DNA from: Diprion similis
Lineage: Eukaryota; Arthropoda; Insecta; Hymenoptera; Diprionidae
Direction: 5' to 3'
Length of the DNA: 64,000 nt
Assembly: GCF_021155765.1 (NCBI RefSeq)
Contig: NC_060106.1
Coordinates: 18,378,031 to 18,442,030 of the forward strand
The position numbers were made by a program, and so were the translations under genes. Within the stretch, counting starts at the first letter, position 1; each line of letters begins with the position of its first letter. Under the pieces are notes generated by a model, which worked only from the letters and a program-made list of their open reading frames with translations, made no database searches and was not told the DNA's origin. Positions 37,428-48,299 of this stretch are shown here, one piece after another.

Positions 37428-37467
37428 TCTGAAGTTTCGCGGGGCAAAACTCACCCCTATATAGGGG
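37428..37467 (-). promoter_or_regulatory. Putative core promoter of receptor cyclase
   Basis: A perfect palindrome CCCCTATATAGGGG spans 37454-37467. On the minus strand its TATATAG lies about 31-33 bp before a TTCAGAT initiator (A at 37430), about 242 bp upstream of the ATG at 37188. It sits in a locally GC-rich patch (GCGCGCGC, 37411-37418). The palindrome could also drive the other strand, but the initiator match there is poorer. Confidence 0.45.
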
Positions 37468-37539
37468 CTTATTCTTCCTTCACACAGGGGCTGGGAAACG
37501 GTTCGAGTAGCGTGCCGCCATCTTTCAGCAATATTACAG

Positions 37540-39415
37540 ACCATCTAAACCAGACTGAAACATCGGCTGCTAATGCCTGCGAAACTGTAGTTAAATATGT
37601 ACGATTATTTATTAAACTAATACTTGTTTTCTAAAATTGAAACTTGTTCATTTTCGCTCTCTTTCGTTTTTTCTCCGAATTATGTAATTCTGTTTTGATT
37701 TTGTCAAAAATTATTACAAGATGAAATTTTAGTTCAAGAATTGAGTACAAAGAGGGAAAAAAAAAAAAAAAAAAACCAACAAAACTGCCAAAGTCATGTT
37801 TATTCTGAGTTTGAATCTTGAGCGAGTCATTCTCATTCCCGGTGATAAAAATTTGATTTGAGCACGAATGAATAAATTCACAAACTGCTTGTACTGCTTG
37901 ATGAATGAAAAATAATAACAATACAAGTAATTGAAGAAAACGATTTTACCTACACGAAAGGAATGCATTTCCATTGTTCACGAATGATGTAAGCCGAAGG
38001 GTTTGATCATGAATTGACTTGTCGACCGAGTTCGAACTAAAATAATAATTGAACACGGTCTAAATTTAGTTTAACTTAATTATCTCAAGTGTTGGTCCTA
38101 AATATAATCAGTAGATATTATATACAACTTCAAGAAAGTCAGAAAATTAAGGCGCTAATCTACTCGGGTGTAAAAATAGATTCTGCCCATAAATACGTCC
38201 AGAGAAAATAGGCGATAGAAAAAATGTCGACAGATATTTTTCACGCGCGTCTTGCTCGCTCGGTAACCACGTTTGCCACCTTTATCAGTCACACTTTATT
38301 TCTCCAAATGACAACGGACCTTTGTGTAAAATAGACATACAATTTTTTCACATACAAAATGCAGAGAGTTTTTACAAGTAATTGAACTTCACCAATTTTA
38401 TAATATATTGTACCTTATGGGTCTTCCATAAATTACGTTACCAGTTTGTGGGGTGGGGGTGGGGGTGGGGGTGGGGGTGGGGGGGATTCCATCGAAATAA
38501 TGTTACCTTTCACAAATGCATAATCTTCATTTATATGACTTTATTTTATTGTCTGTGTTAGTTGAATTTGAAAATAAAACTTTTGTCGAAAAGGTAAAGT
38601 TACTATGGGGGGGGGGGGGGGGGCTCAAAACTAATCGAATGAATTATATAATACGTCTTATTGTTGCAGCTTTCGATCGTTAATTTATGTTAAATCCAAA
38701 AAAGAAAATATGTGATCAGCTAATTATTATTTCGCAGCCTTCGCAGCCTTCGCCTATAAAATTTTCTCGCGCAAAGCTCCAATTGCAAACACACATTGCA
38801 ACGTACACATCACGACATATCATAGCTCGTGGCGCCACGAGGCACGTGCCTGAGTGTTTCTAAGGTCGAGGAGCCCGTCTGCCTGTCTCCTAAATTATTT
38901 CGGTAAGTGATTCTAAGCTAGGTCTAATTTTGCGATAGCGCTGTTTATAACGAGAGAGTGGCGCGACTCGTCAAGCCCCTCTTTCGGCCAATTGGATTCT
39001 CTGAGGTGATCAGCTCCGGCCAATCACTAGCAATTTTTCACTTTTGTTTATCACTTCAAGGTTCGCAAAAATTCGCACAATATTTTGCGGGAAGTGATCG
39101 GATATCGCGTAAGCGAAACGCGCACTAGCGAGTGACAAACAATAACATTCAGGTGATTAGTCACGGTTTTATATTTAACGGTCTTCTTTCACATGATATA
39201 ATATCAGCGTTTTCCTCCATTTGAAAATTGTCAAATATTCATTCGCGAGTCATTGAGATAATTTCACGGTCAAGAACTCAATTTTTCGATTTACTCAGGA
39301 CAAAGAGATTGGTTTTCGAACCCAGAGTTTTTCTGTGCGTCCATTCTTTCTATGAGACCGTCGCAGATACTGAAAATGACACAATTAGATTAATTTGTAC
39401 AGGATTTTGGTGGAT
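37540..39415. other. Intergenic DNA between TACC and receptor cyclase
   Basis: No exon seen. Holds a poly-A tract (37757-37774) and two G-rich tracts described separately. The TACC 3' UTR should lie in the right part. Confidence 0.55.
38449..38486 (+). repeat. (GGGGGT)n G-rich tract, potential G-quadruplex
   Basis: Six runs of four to seven G separated by single T. A run of 17 G follows at 38607-38623. The spacing satisfies the usual four-run G-quadruplex pattern with one-base loops. Confidence 0.9.
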
Positions 39416-40997
39416 TTAAGCAATCACAGGTTTTAATGTTACAAGCAAATTGTCCCAATCGAAGTGACATCGATCTTTTCTAGCAAAGATTAAAATTCTT
39501 TCTGAAGCAACAATATGGCCTTTGGCTTGCCTCGTTAATTCAGCATTATCCTTGTTCCTTTGTTCCAGCTGTTCGGAGAGTGATCGAGCACCGAGTTCAG
39601 CCTCTCTTACCGCAGCTCGAAGTTTCGAAGTTTCAAGGGAATACTTCCGTTCGATCAAATCCAACTGGGAATTGGCGCTAAGAAAGTTTCAGGTAGGTTC
39701 GTACGTACGTATAACAGTTTGTAATAAATAATTTCCCACCACCTTTGTGTATATCTATATTAAATAAATTACTGTTCAAAAATGTTACAAGTAGTCCTGC
39801 GGCACGTACAAATCCATTCGTTCCATCGCGTGTTCCTTCAACTTCAGGTACTGCTCGTGTTTTTGACTGATACAAGCATCGCGCTCAGCGAGACTGTCTT
39901 TGAGAGTTTCTACGTTTTGGTGCAGTGCATGAATCGTCTGTTTGGCCCTCTCGTATTTTCTAAACGTTGCACAATGCAGGTGTTATAATGTAAGACATTT
40001 TTTTACAACAGTATCAAAATCTGTACGATTCGACTACCTTCTATGATGATCAATGAATTTTTAACAGCCCTTCTTAAAATTTTATTTTATATAAATATCT
40101 GTTGCCAGTATAGACGTCGAGATCGACGATGAGACGCGAAAGCGGCGAAAGAGAGGCAAAGAATTCTTACTCGTGAACATCGTTGAAGGATATTTCGATG
40201 GTGTCAAGGTGCTTGGAAGTTATTTCTAACTGCTTCTTCAGCCCGTCACGCTCCAACTGAATTTCCTGCCTTTCTAACTTCAAAAATTCAATCTCCCTCG
40301 CCTTTTCTGACATTTGTATCTCGTATTCCGACACTGACAAGCTTGGAAAAGAAATGATTGTAAATCATGTAGAATATAACAATTATCATGCACGTCTATA
40401 CAAAGTGTAATAATTATGCAGGAACGAATAAAACGTATTTGTACACGACGTGAGAACGAAATAATGAAACTTGATCATCCCATCCCCTTAGTCATTAAGT
40501 ATAATGATTTCTGAAGATGACGTACAATCATCTTACATTGAATAATTTCTTATTACATGGTGGAAAGAAGAAGGTGATAATAATCAAGCACTTGAGGATA
40601 CATAATAAACGTACGCGAGGCGATTTGTCGCCTGTGTTTCCTCGTTCAATTTTTCCTCAAGTCCAGCAATGTGCAGAGCCATTTCACGCCCCCGTAATCC
40701 GCAATCTCCACAATCGCCACCTTTCGCTGGCGATTCAGTCTGCAATTGATCCACAATGAAAGTTTATGTAATTGTGATACTGCAGTTCTTACGAGTCCTG
40801 TGAATCCTGACCGCGCACCTCAAACTCGAGTTTCTGTTCCCATTCGCAGAATTTCGGTGATCCCAAAACTGGATTTGATCCAGAGTCTAAGGTTGCCCGA
40901 GGAGAGATCACGTCGACTCTCGGAGTCCGCGGAGATCTCGAAGACATTGCTGAGCGATTTCTCGTCCTTCTCGTCGATGATCGCGATACTTGAGAGG
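39416..40997 (-). CDS. tacc: TACC family coiled-coil protein, C-terminal exons
   Basis: TACC proteins bind microtubule plus ends and centrosomes together with XMAP215/Msps. Exons in order: 40997-40819, 40739-40615, 40341-40171, 39959-39810, 39677-39416; phases join. Exon 1 here is a basic, serine-rich region (SRSPRTPRVDVISPR). Then a long heptad-rich coiled coil follows: EYEIQMSEKAREIEFLKLER, HEKYERAKQTIHALHQNVET, LKLKEHAMER, RKYSLETSKLRAAVREAELG and EQRNKDNAELTRQ. The last piece lines up well with the end of vertebrate TACC3 (KYEKAK, then KENEELTRICDDLI). The last 30 or so residues before the stop at 39416 do not look like TACC, so the true end may use another splice. 5' exons (phase 1 into 40997) were not located. 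The first donor here is a weak GTGCGC, chosen because it keeps the frame. Confidence 0.82.
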
Positions 40998-43019
40998 CTA
41001 GAAAATTGGGACGAACCAGGAATCGTCATCGATAAAAAAAAACGGGACAGTCGGCCCACAAATGATATAAGAATCGCGTATCACGACTGCAGTTTCATTA
41101 CCTGTAGGATTGATTTTCACATTTATTGATACAGTAATTGTAACTAAACATTAATATTATCAAAATAAAAGTACAAAGCGTATACAGAGGTATAATATAT
41201 GTACATACATATGTCTGTGTATATACAACTGGTTAAACAAATATGCATCGATCATCGCATATATTTTTCCATCGAGATCTATAGCTGTGGCCATGATATT
41301 CATATCACAATAGAGCTTCGGAGAATTGTGTCTGCGAAAATTGTTCGAGAAGAAAGCAATCACTCGACGATTTTCGCAACGTTGAGGATGATCGTAGCTC
41401 CAGTTGTGATGTAATTTTTACGCGATTTTTCGCGCTGCCTTGAGCTCGGGGCTCAGAATAATTATAAAGAAATTAGACTACTCGTTGCTGATTGTAGCCT
41501 CGAAAGATTTTTGTTTACTCATACATACAAGTCAGATAAACTTTAGCATCACTGTAATCGTTGGTAATTACGCATTGCGATCGATGATCGATATTTATCG
41601 TATATTCAATTCTACAACTGCATAAATCTGAAGTCTCGAGCCAACGGCGGATAAGAATCCCCCCGACCTGATTGGCACATACGTATATTTTATTTGACGA
41701 TAGCAAAACAAGGTGATATAGATAGCAATTATGTTATTGGAGTAAAAAAAGAAAAAAAATCTGAGATTATAAAACGAAATATTTACCTGCTATATAACTA
41801 GATAAAAAAACTGCGATAATTCATTATTCCTTATTTTGATTGTACGATTTTATTTTTAGAAAATCGTTTCAACGAACGTTTTGTAATTTCTAATTCTTTT
41901 TCCATCTCGTTGCACCAGTTGAACGCGCTTCCTCTGTAGACACGTGAAAATCGTTTCTCGTGCCGAAAAAATTGACACCCAGAGATATTATACAGTAACG
42001 CATGGTTAAATTTCCAACCAAAAAAAAAAAAAAAATTTTGTAGAGATGTGCTGCAATACAAAATCTTAAATTTGTGCGCGAATTGCATATAAATGAAAAT
42101 TAAATCGAATCAGAGATGCCTCCAAACTCCTAGCTTGGACCCCCGATGCACGTATCGATTGATAATAATATATCTAACTGCAAGATGAAAAATTGTTAGT
42201 GTCAGATATTTTATCCGTAAGCGCACCCTGATCACGATTTGGTCAATTTTTCATGACAATTTGAACCACGACAGATTGAACAAAAAAGAAGTAAAAAGAA
42301 AAAAAAGAAAATTCGATAATCTGCGAATGAAAATATCATTTTCCTCAATCGGAAATACGGCGCAAAAACGAATGAAAATTATCACGTTACACATGATGAA
42401 AGAAATGACGAAGTAACAAATCAGCGGTTTATATACCCATATATTTGCAATATTCTTAATTATATGTATACAAGCCCGGAAGTACACGCTGCGTGATCTC
42501 ATTTCGCACGTGAAATCTGAGCGGTATAAGGCGATCGATTGCAAAAGTCAACAGGCTTTGTACTCTCAGATATAATGTATGTATTGTAGAAGTAAACATA
42601 TTTTCACACCGAAATACCTACATAAACCTATATAGCTGAAACTTTAACGGTATAGGTAGACAATAAAAAGATAAGAAGAAAATATGCAAAACACTTCGCA
42701 GTTATAGAAATAGGCGAGAATGAGTGTGTAAAATATAGTTCATGCTCGTAGTTCGTGCAGATTACCTACAGCTGGTAATGATAGAAAATAATATATCGAT
42801 GCACGATGTAGCGATAGAAAAACAAAAATATTGTTCGATACCAATGATCCTATAACAGTATAGTGAATTAAGGCGTAGTGAGCAGCGAGGCATTTAATTG
42901 ACAATTGTGAATTGGACGAGGAGTGCGGGGATGGAATTAGTCTCGTTGCCAAGTTCCTGCTGCTTTAGCAAAACATCGTACGACTATTTATTTACAAATC
43001 GGGGGTCGTGACGCAATCG
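40998..43019. other. Region upstream of TACC exons, gene-free as read
   Basis: AT-rich DNA. TACC 5' exons and promoter probably lie here or beyond, but no exon could be supported. It contains an A-run (42020-42034) and short AT repeats. Confidence 0.4.
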
Positions 43020-43075
43020 TGACGTCACGCAGCGCGTATCTTATAAAAGAACGCGGCACCGAGGGACAGTCAGTA
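43020..43075 (+). promoter_or_regulatory. Core promoter of PNPLA8 gene: CRE, TATA, initiator
   Basis: A palindromic CRE (TGACGTCA) is at 43020-43027, TATAAAAG at 43042-43049, and the initiator GTCAGTAA has its A at 43072, 30 bp downstream of the TATA box. This is textbook arthropod spacing. Transcription toward PNPLA8 (ATG 43597) is implied. A GTGACGC half-site lies a few bases further upstream. Confidence 0.7.
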
Positions 43076-43596
43076 ACCCAGTGAAATATCTTTCGAGAAC
43101 ATAACCTAAAAAAAACTCATTAATAATTATACAAGCACCGTACGTGGCGTTACGTAACGTCGACAAACCACACGATACATTGTGTATTTTTCGCGATCTG
43201 CGCAGGTGTGAAAAACATCCTCTGCCTATAAGGCACTTTTTCAAAGTTAATAATCTGCCTTCGGACAGATTATTGATCGGCTGATTTAAGCTATGAAGTG
43301 ATATAATTACAGTACTTGATAATTAGTTTCAATTGCGAGTTCGAAGTGGGTGTGTAAAATTAATTACCATATTGTGAATACTGGTAAACAACAATAGAAA
43401 GTGGACAGCAAATCTTTATGTTATTTTGTCTTATATTTAACCGTTAGTTCAGAACTTACAATTTTTCTATAATTAACTTACACGTAATTGGACAATACAG
43501 TTAGACTTTAAAATCTATAAGTATAAACGTGTCGGAGCTAGTTCCAAGTGAGATCAACACCGGAAATAACACCTAATATACTTTAAACAGTGTGCC

Positions 43597-46500
43597 ATGT
43601 CTCTCAGCAAGAACGTCAAACACTGTCGGAGATGCATATCGCTAACCAGGTGAGCGCTAATGATTATTGAAAATTACATTATGTTTTACTGAATTTCGTC
43701 ATTCGATCGACGAGAAAGTGTGATTAGATTCAGAATTAACACAGCTGGTGTAAGCTATTCAGCAGCAAATAAATCTCGAATCAATAACGTGTGTTATCTT
43801 AACATTGAAGAAAGATTGAATTTACAACATCTAAGTTCGCGTAGCAGAAGAAAAAGAAATCATTCTCATAATATACTTATACAATTATCTACAAATCATC
43901 TTATCTTTGTGTATATTGTTTGAACCTGTGTCGAATATGCGTAATACAATTACGAATATAGATAACCGCTCCGCAGTCACGTCTCTGGAAATTTCTTTAT
44001 TTTCTCAGTTAGGAGTGCGATTCGGTATTGAAACTAATCAAAGTATCAAATAAATTCTACCAAGGTCTAGAAGTATCGTTATTTATTACACACCTCGCGT
44101 ATTCCTCGAGAAACGTCGAGAAACAGCTGATTCTGACAGCGCGAGTTGTGTTGAACGCCTCGGAACACGGAGACCGATTGTATGATGATCCAATTCATTC
44201 AATTCGAATTCAACAATTGCGCAGACACTTTTACTCTCGGATACCTATAAAGCTTTAGCGCACTTCTACGGCAATTCTTTTCAATAAATCGCTAGTAGGG
44301 TACGTATGAGCGAATTTAAATTATTTCATTATCGCTCCGCGAGCTCAACACGAAATTCTTGTCCGAGATTAGTCTTGATTTTTTACACTTCTTGATCGGA
44401 TAAGAACATATTTTCGCATTTGATAACTCTGCCAGTCTCATATCGTTTTCTCTCTCTCTCTCTTGCACTCTGGCATCCCAAAGATTTCAGATTCTCATTG
44501 CTCGTGGTTGTAATTTCACTCGTTTGAGGTTACCTCGAGCCAAACGTAACTCAAATCTTGATTATTGTTATTACAGTCACTTAACTGTATCACTTCTTTT
44601 CACAATTTCAACTTGGAAATATTCTCTGCGTGGTTTATAGAAATCCGAAGCTTGCCGTCATCAACCTCGCAAGCTTTTTACTGTTTTTTAAGTGAACTTT
44701 GAGCTCGATGCTTACTGGATGTTGTTTGATCGCCGATTACTCAACTATTGGCAAGATGTCTTTAGCTTGTCTATTCTTTTGTTCACATATCACTTATTTT
44801 TTTTATTCAGACAATTCACGGAAGGCACGGCGAGCCGAGATGGAAGCGCAGCGAACATAACATCTCTGCCGAGTAAGATCTCAGGACCAGAGGTTAACAT
44901 ACTGCAAAATACAAAGATGTCGATGCCGCACTACTGGAAGTTCCTAACACAGCTGAAAGACTATTTAAATAAATCTGGCTACGAGAGAAATTTTCAACTG
45001 GTTATAAACAAGGAGTGGATAAACTTCTTTCAAAGGATAACTTACGCCCAGGTCAAAAGTGTTAGGAAATTCACCAACGATGAGAGCGGCAAGACGAATG
45101 GGAACTCCTCGCTTCCCTCGGAGCAGAATAAACGTGGTGAAAATGTGACGCAAACTGTAACCACCAACCTGCCTGAGGTTGATAAAAAAGATGGCCCTCC
45201 TAGCAATGCGATTCGTCCACCTGTTAACAAAGTTCAAGAAAAAGAAGCGCGACATTCAAAACAGGAAAAGGAACCTGCCAAGGAACAGGGATACTCATTA
45301 CCTAATGTATTTACTGGTCTGATGCCAAAGCTTAGTCCAAAATCTGACGAAAACACTTCCATCGTTATTCCAAAGTGGAAAACTAACGTCGATAACATAT
45401 CGAAGAACAGTATTGCCTCAAGAACCAGACACCTGTTGACCAGCATCGCAGTTGCAGAGTCCAATGCGTCGAGATGGCGAAGAGTCGAGGATCTCCTCGT
45501 ACACATTGATCAATATCCCGAAGCCAGGCATTACGCTATAAAGGAAGGTGCGATCAGAATCCTGCTGGCTATCCGGCAAACCTGCAAAGATGATCAGACC
45601 AAAGGTTGGTTGGTTTTTAAATAGAAATATTTACAAAAGCTGTGCATTTGTTGGAATATCTTTCCCTAAAAGAGATTTTTAATTGATCACATTGAAAATT
45701 TTCTTTTCAGGAGCTGTTAAAGAAGCCTTGGCTGTGTTGGGCTACGTCGATCCTTTGCCTGGCAGAGGCATAAGGATTCTCTCGATTGACGGAGGTGGAG
45801 TGAGAGGCGTACTGGTTATCGAAATGTTGAAGAAGCTGGAAAAACTTACAGGGAAACGGGTTTATGAATTGTTTGACTACATTTGCGGAGTCAGCACTGG
45901 CGCCATTTTGTCTGTAGTATTGGGTGAGTCTCATATAAGTTTTAAGTAAGTTATCAATCATGGTTCAAGTCACAATAGTAGCAATCGAGACTAAAAAATT
46001 ATCTTCATGCATGTATGCTGTGATTGGTATGTAACTGATCTAACATTATTGTCACTGAAAATAATTAATCAGTTGTTTTTCTCAATTCTATACCACCTGC
46101 AGCCACCGTAAAGGAATCTGGCGAAGGTATGTAGTATTCATAAATGCAATGAAATCGGTGCTGGAATGTAACGAAAAACTGAATTTTTAATTGAGTAGAT
46201 AGGTGGAAAAGAAAGATGAACTTCAACATACAATTTTATGAAGTAAAGAATGTGTTATAATAATTTTCAAAAATGCAACAATAAATTTTATGCCCAATCA
46301 CGAGGCTTTCATTTGACTTATGTTAGTTCTCTTTCTACCATTAACTCAATTTCTAATTCAAGATTTTACTAATTACCCAAGACTGTGTCATCACCATCAG
46401 ATGTTTCACTGTCTCATTCATTGATTTCATTCTTTGTGTACAAACTTTCGAAATACTTATAGTAGAAAATTTTTCAACATTTGATCAAACGATTGAAAAC

Positions 46501-47753
46501 TAAAGATTCTTGGATAATTCAGATTACAGAATCCGACATTTCTTTGGCCTTGCTTTCATGCTAATACCAAGAATGTTTTATAATTTTTTTCTAGGAGGAT
46601 ACAAACGAAAGTCGTTGGACGAGGTCTCTGTGCTTTACAAGGAGCTGAGCACGAAAATATTCACTCAAAGTGCATTGTGGGGTACGAGTAATCTCGTTTG
46701 GAGTCATGCTTATTACGATACTTCGCTGTGGGAAAAAATGTTGCAAGACCAAATGGGCGACAAAGATTTGATCAGAACTACCAGAGACAGTGTTACACCA
46801 AAGGTTGGCGTCGAATTGTTATATTTTTCCCAGTGTATAACTGGAAATCAGTCAACAGTTTGTAATCTATTGTATCACGTTACAGCTTTCCGTGATTTCT
46901 ACGGTCGTTAATCACGAACGAGTAATGGCTTATGTCTTCAGAAACTACACGCTACCTTATAGATTTGAGAGTCAATACATGGGCTCCTACAGACACAAAC
47001 TTTGGGAAGCTGTACGAGCGTCTGCAGCAGCTCCGAGCTACTTCGAAGAATTCAAACTCGGCGATTGCCTTCATCAAGACGGAGGTAAGACGTGATCAAC
47101 TATGCGAAAGGAGCTGTTGTTTTACTTGTTTTCACATGTTTTAAACGAGAAATTCAAAATAGGTATTATGGTGAACAATCCTTGCGCCGTGGCTATCCAT
47201 GAGGCGAAGCAGCTCTGGCCTAACAATCCAATTCAATGCGTTGTCTCATTTGGAACTGGTCGCATACCTCACAGTTTGATAGGCAGCGATAGTGGACACA
47301 CGAAACCCGTCGCTGGCAGTTCAAGCTGGAAAGAAAAGTTCTTTAAAATTCTTGACAGTGCTACAGATACCGAAGGTACAATTTTCTCTCAGCAATACAT
47401 TTATCTTCTGCACAGTTCTTCATAAATTCTTTTTGAAACCTGACCTCTTGTGATTCTGTGTTAAAACATTTTAACTGAAAATGTTTATTCAAATTTCAGC
47501 TACGCACACAATGTTGAATGACCTTCTGCCAGATCATGTCTACTATCGCTTCAATCCATATCTGACCGAAATGGTTACAATGGTAGAAATTAGGCCAGAG
47601 AAATTCGCCCAGTTGGAAGAAGACGCCGAAATGTATATCCGTAAAAATGAGGAGAAATTTGAGCAGGCGGCGAAAGCTCTGCTAGAAAAGAAAAGTATAA
47701 CGCAGAAAGCAGTGGATTGGATAACGCTTCAAAGACAAATACTTGGTGTGTAA
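43597..47753 (+). CDS. PNPLA8: PNPLA8-like calcium-independent phospholipase A2-gamma, 644 aa
   Basis: Membrane phospholipid hydrolase of the patatin family. Exons: 43597-43649, 44811-45604, 45711-45923, 46595-46803, 46886-47084, 47163-47375, 47500-47753; all phases join. The first exon encodes [18 protein letters not shown], a basic leader fitting mitochondrial targeting. The N-terminal ~270 residues are lysine/serine-rich and poorly conserved. The patatin domain has the oxyanion loop GGGVRG (about 310-315), the GVSTG nucleophile elbow (Ser about 344) and the DGG catalytic Asp (about 488, across an exon junction). Further family matches are [26 protein letters not shown] and VSFGTGR. The end (RQILGV) lacks the SKL peroxisomal signal found in the human protein. 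An optional 24-nt in-frame exon at 46103-46126 would give 652 residues. Two donors are weak (GTTGGT, GTTGGC). Confidence 0.94.
46103..46126 (+). CDS. PNPLA8: Candidate 24-nt cassette microexon of PNPLA8
   Basis: CCTGCAG precedes and GTATGT follows a 24-nt block encoding (A)TVKESGE in the frame set by its neighbours. The surrounding junction (VVLG to GYKRKSL) already aligns with vertebrate PNPLA8 without it, so it is more likely alternative than constitutive. It falls just after the nucleophile elbow. Confidence 0.4.
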
Positions 47754-48085
47754 GATAGATTCTGTAACGTAACTTTAGCATGAGCTAAAAATCAGACCCG
47801 TGAATTCCAATTCTGACGCTACATTTTTTTTCCCACTTGTTGCGCTAGTCAATTTTTTCTTTACTATCAGAGTGACTGAGAATAATTCGATTCATTGGAG
47901 TGAAAAAATCATTTACATATTTTCAATTGAAAATCTGGCAGAATGCATTTTATAAATAATAATAACGTATAGGTACGGGAGATAAATATTCACGATCTGA
48001 TTTTTGAAATGAAATACAAACTAGATATTGATTTTGAACTGTGATATGTTAGCTTTGTTTATTTCTCAGTAATTCCTGATAAACG

Positions 48086-48091
48086 AATAAA
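48086..48091 (+). terminator. PNPLA8: Poly(A) signal candidate of PNPLA8 (proximal)
   Basis: AATAAA about 330 bp after the stop codon. Confidence 0.45.
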
Positions 48092-48244
48092 CATTGCGAT
48101 TACTGAGATAACTAAATTTAAAAGATGAAACATTTGATGTTTAATGATGTAATGTATACAGTATAACTACGCTCGTTACCTCACTTGCCCTGAATGTTTT
48201 TATAACAATATAGTACATTACGCATGTATATGCGTAACCCGGAA

Positions 48245-48250
48245 AATAAA
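48245..48250 (+). terminator. PNPLA8: Poly(A) signal candidate of PNPLA8 (distal)
   Basis: AATAAA about 490 bp after the stop codon. With the signal at 48086 it would allow alternative 3' ends. Confidence 0.4.
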
Positions 48251-48299
48251 CTTGTATTTTAAGTGAAAAAATCATAATAGAGAATTAGGGGTTAACCAT

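Noticed and set aside
38420-38630. Possible transposon ends around the G-rich tracts
   Set aside because: GGTCTTCCATAAATTACGTTA looked like a transposon terminus, but no inverted partner or target-site duplication was found.
44692-44810. Extension of PNPLA8 exon 2 upstream to a start at 44692
   Set aside because: The stretch ends in a clear polypyrimidine-rich acceptor (TTTTATTCAG at 44801-44810). A proper ATG exon with matching phase exists at 43597.
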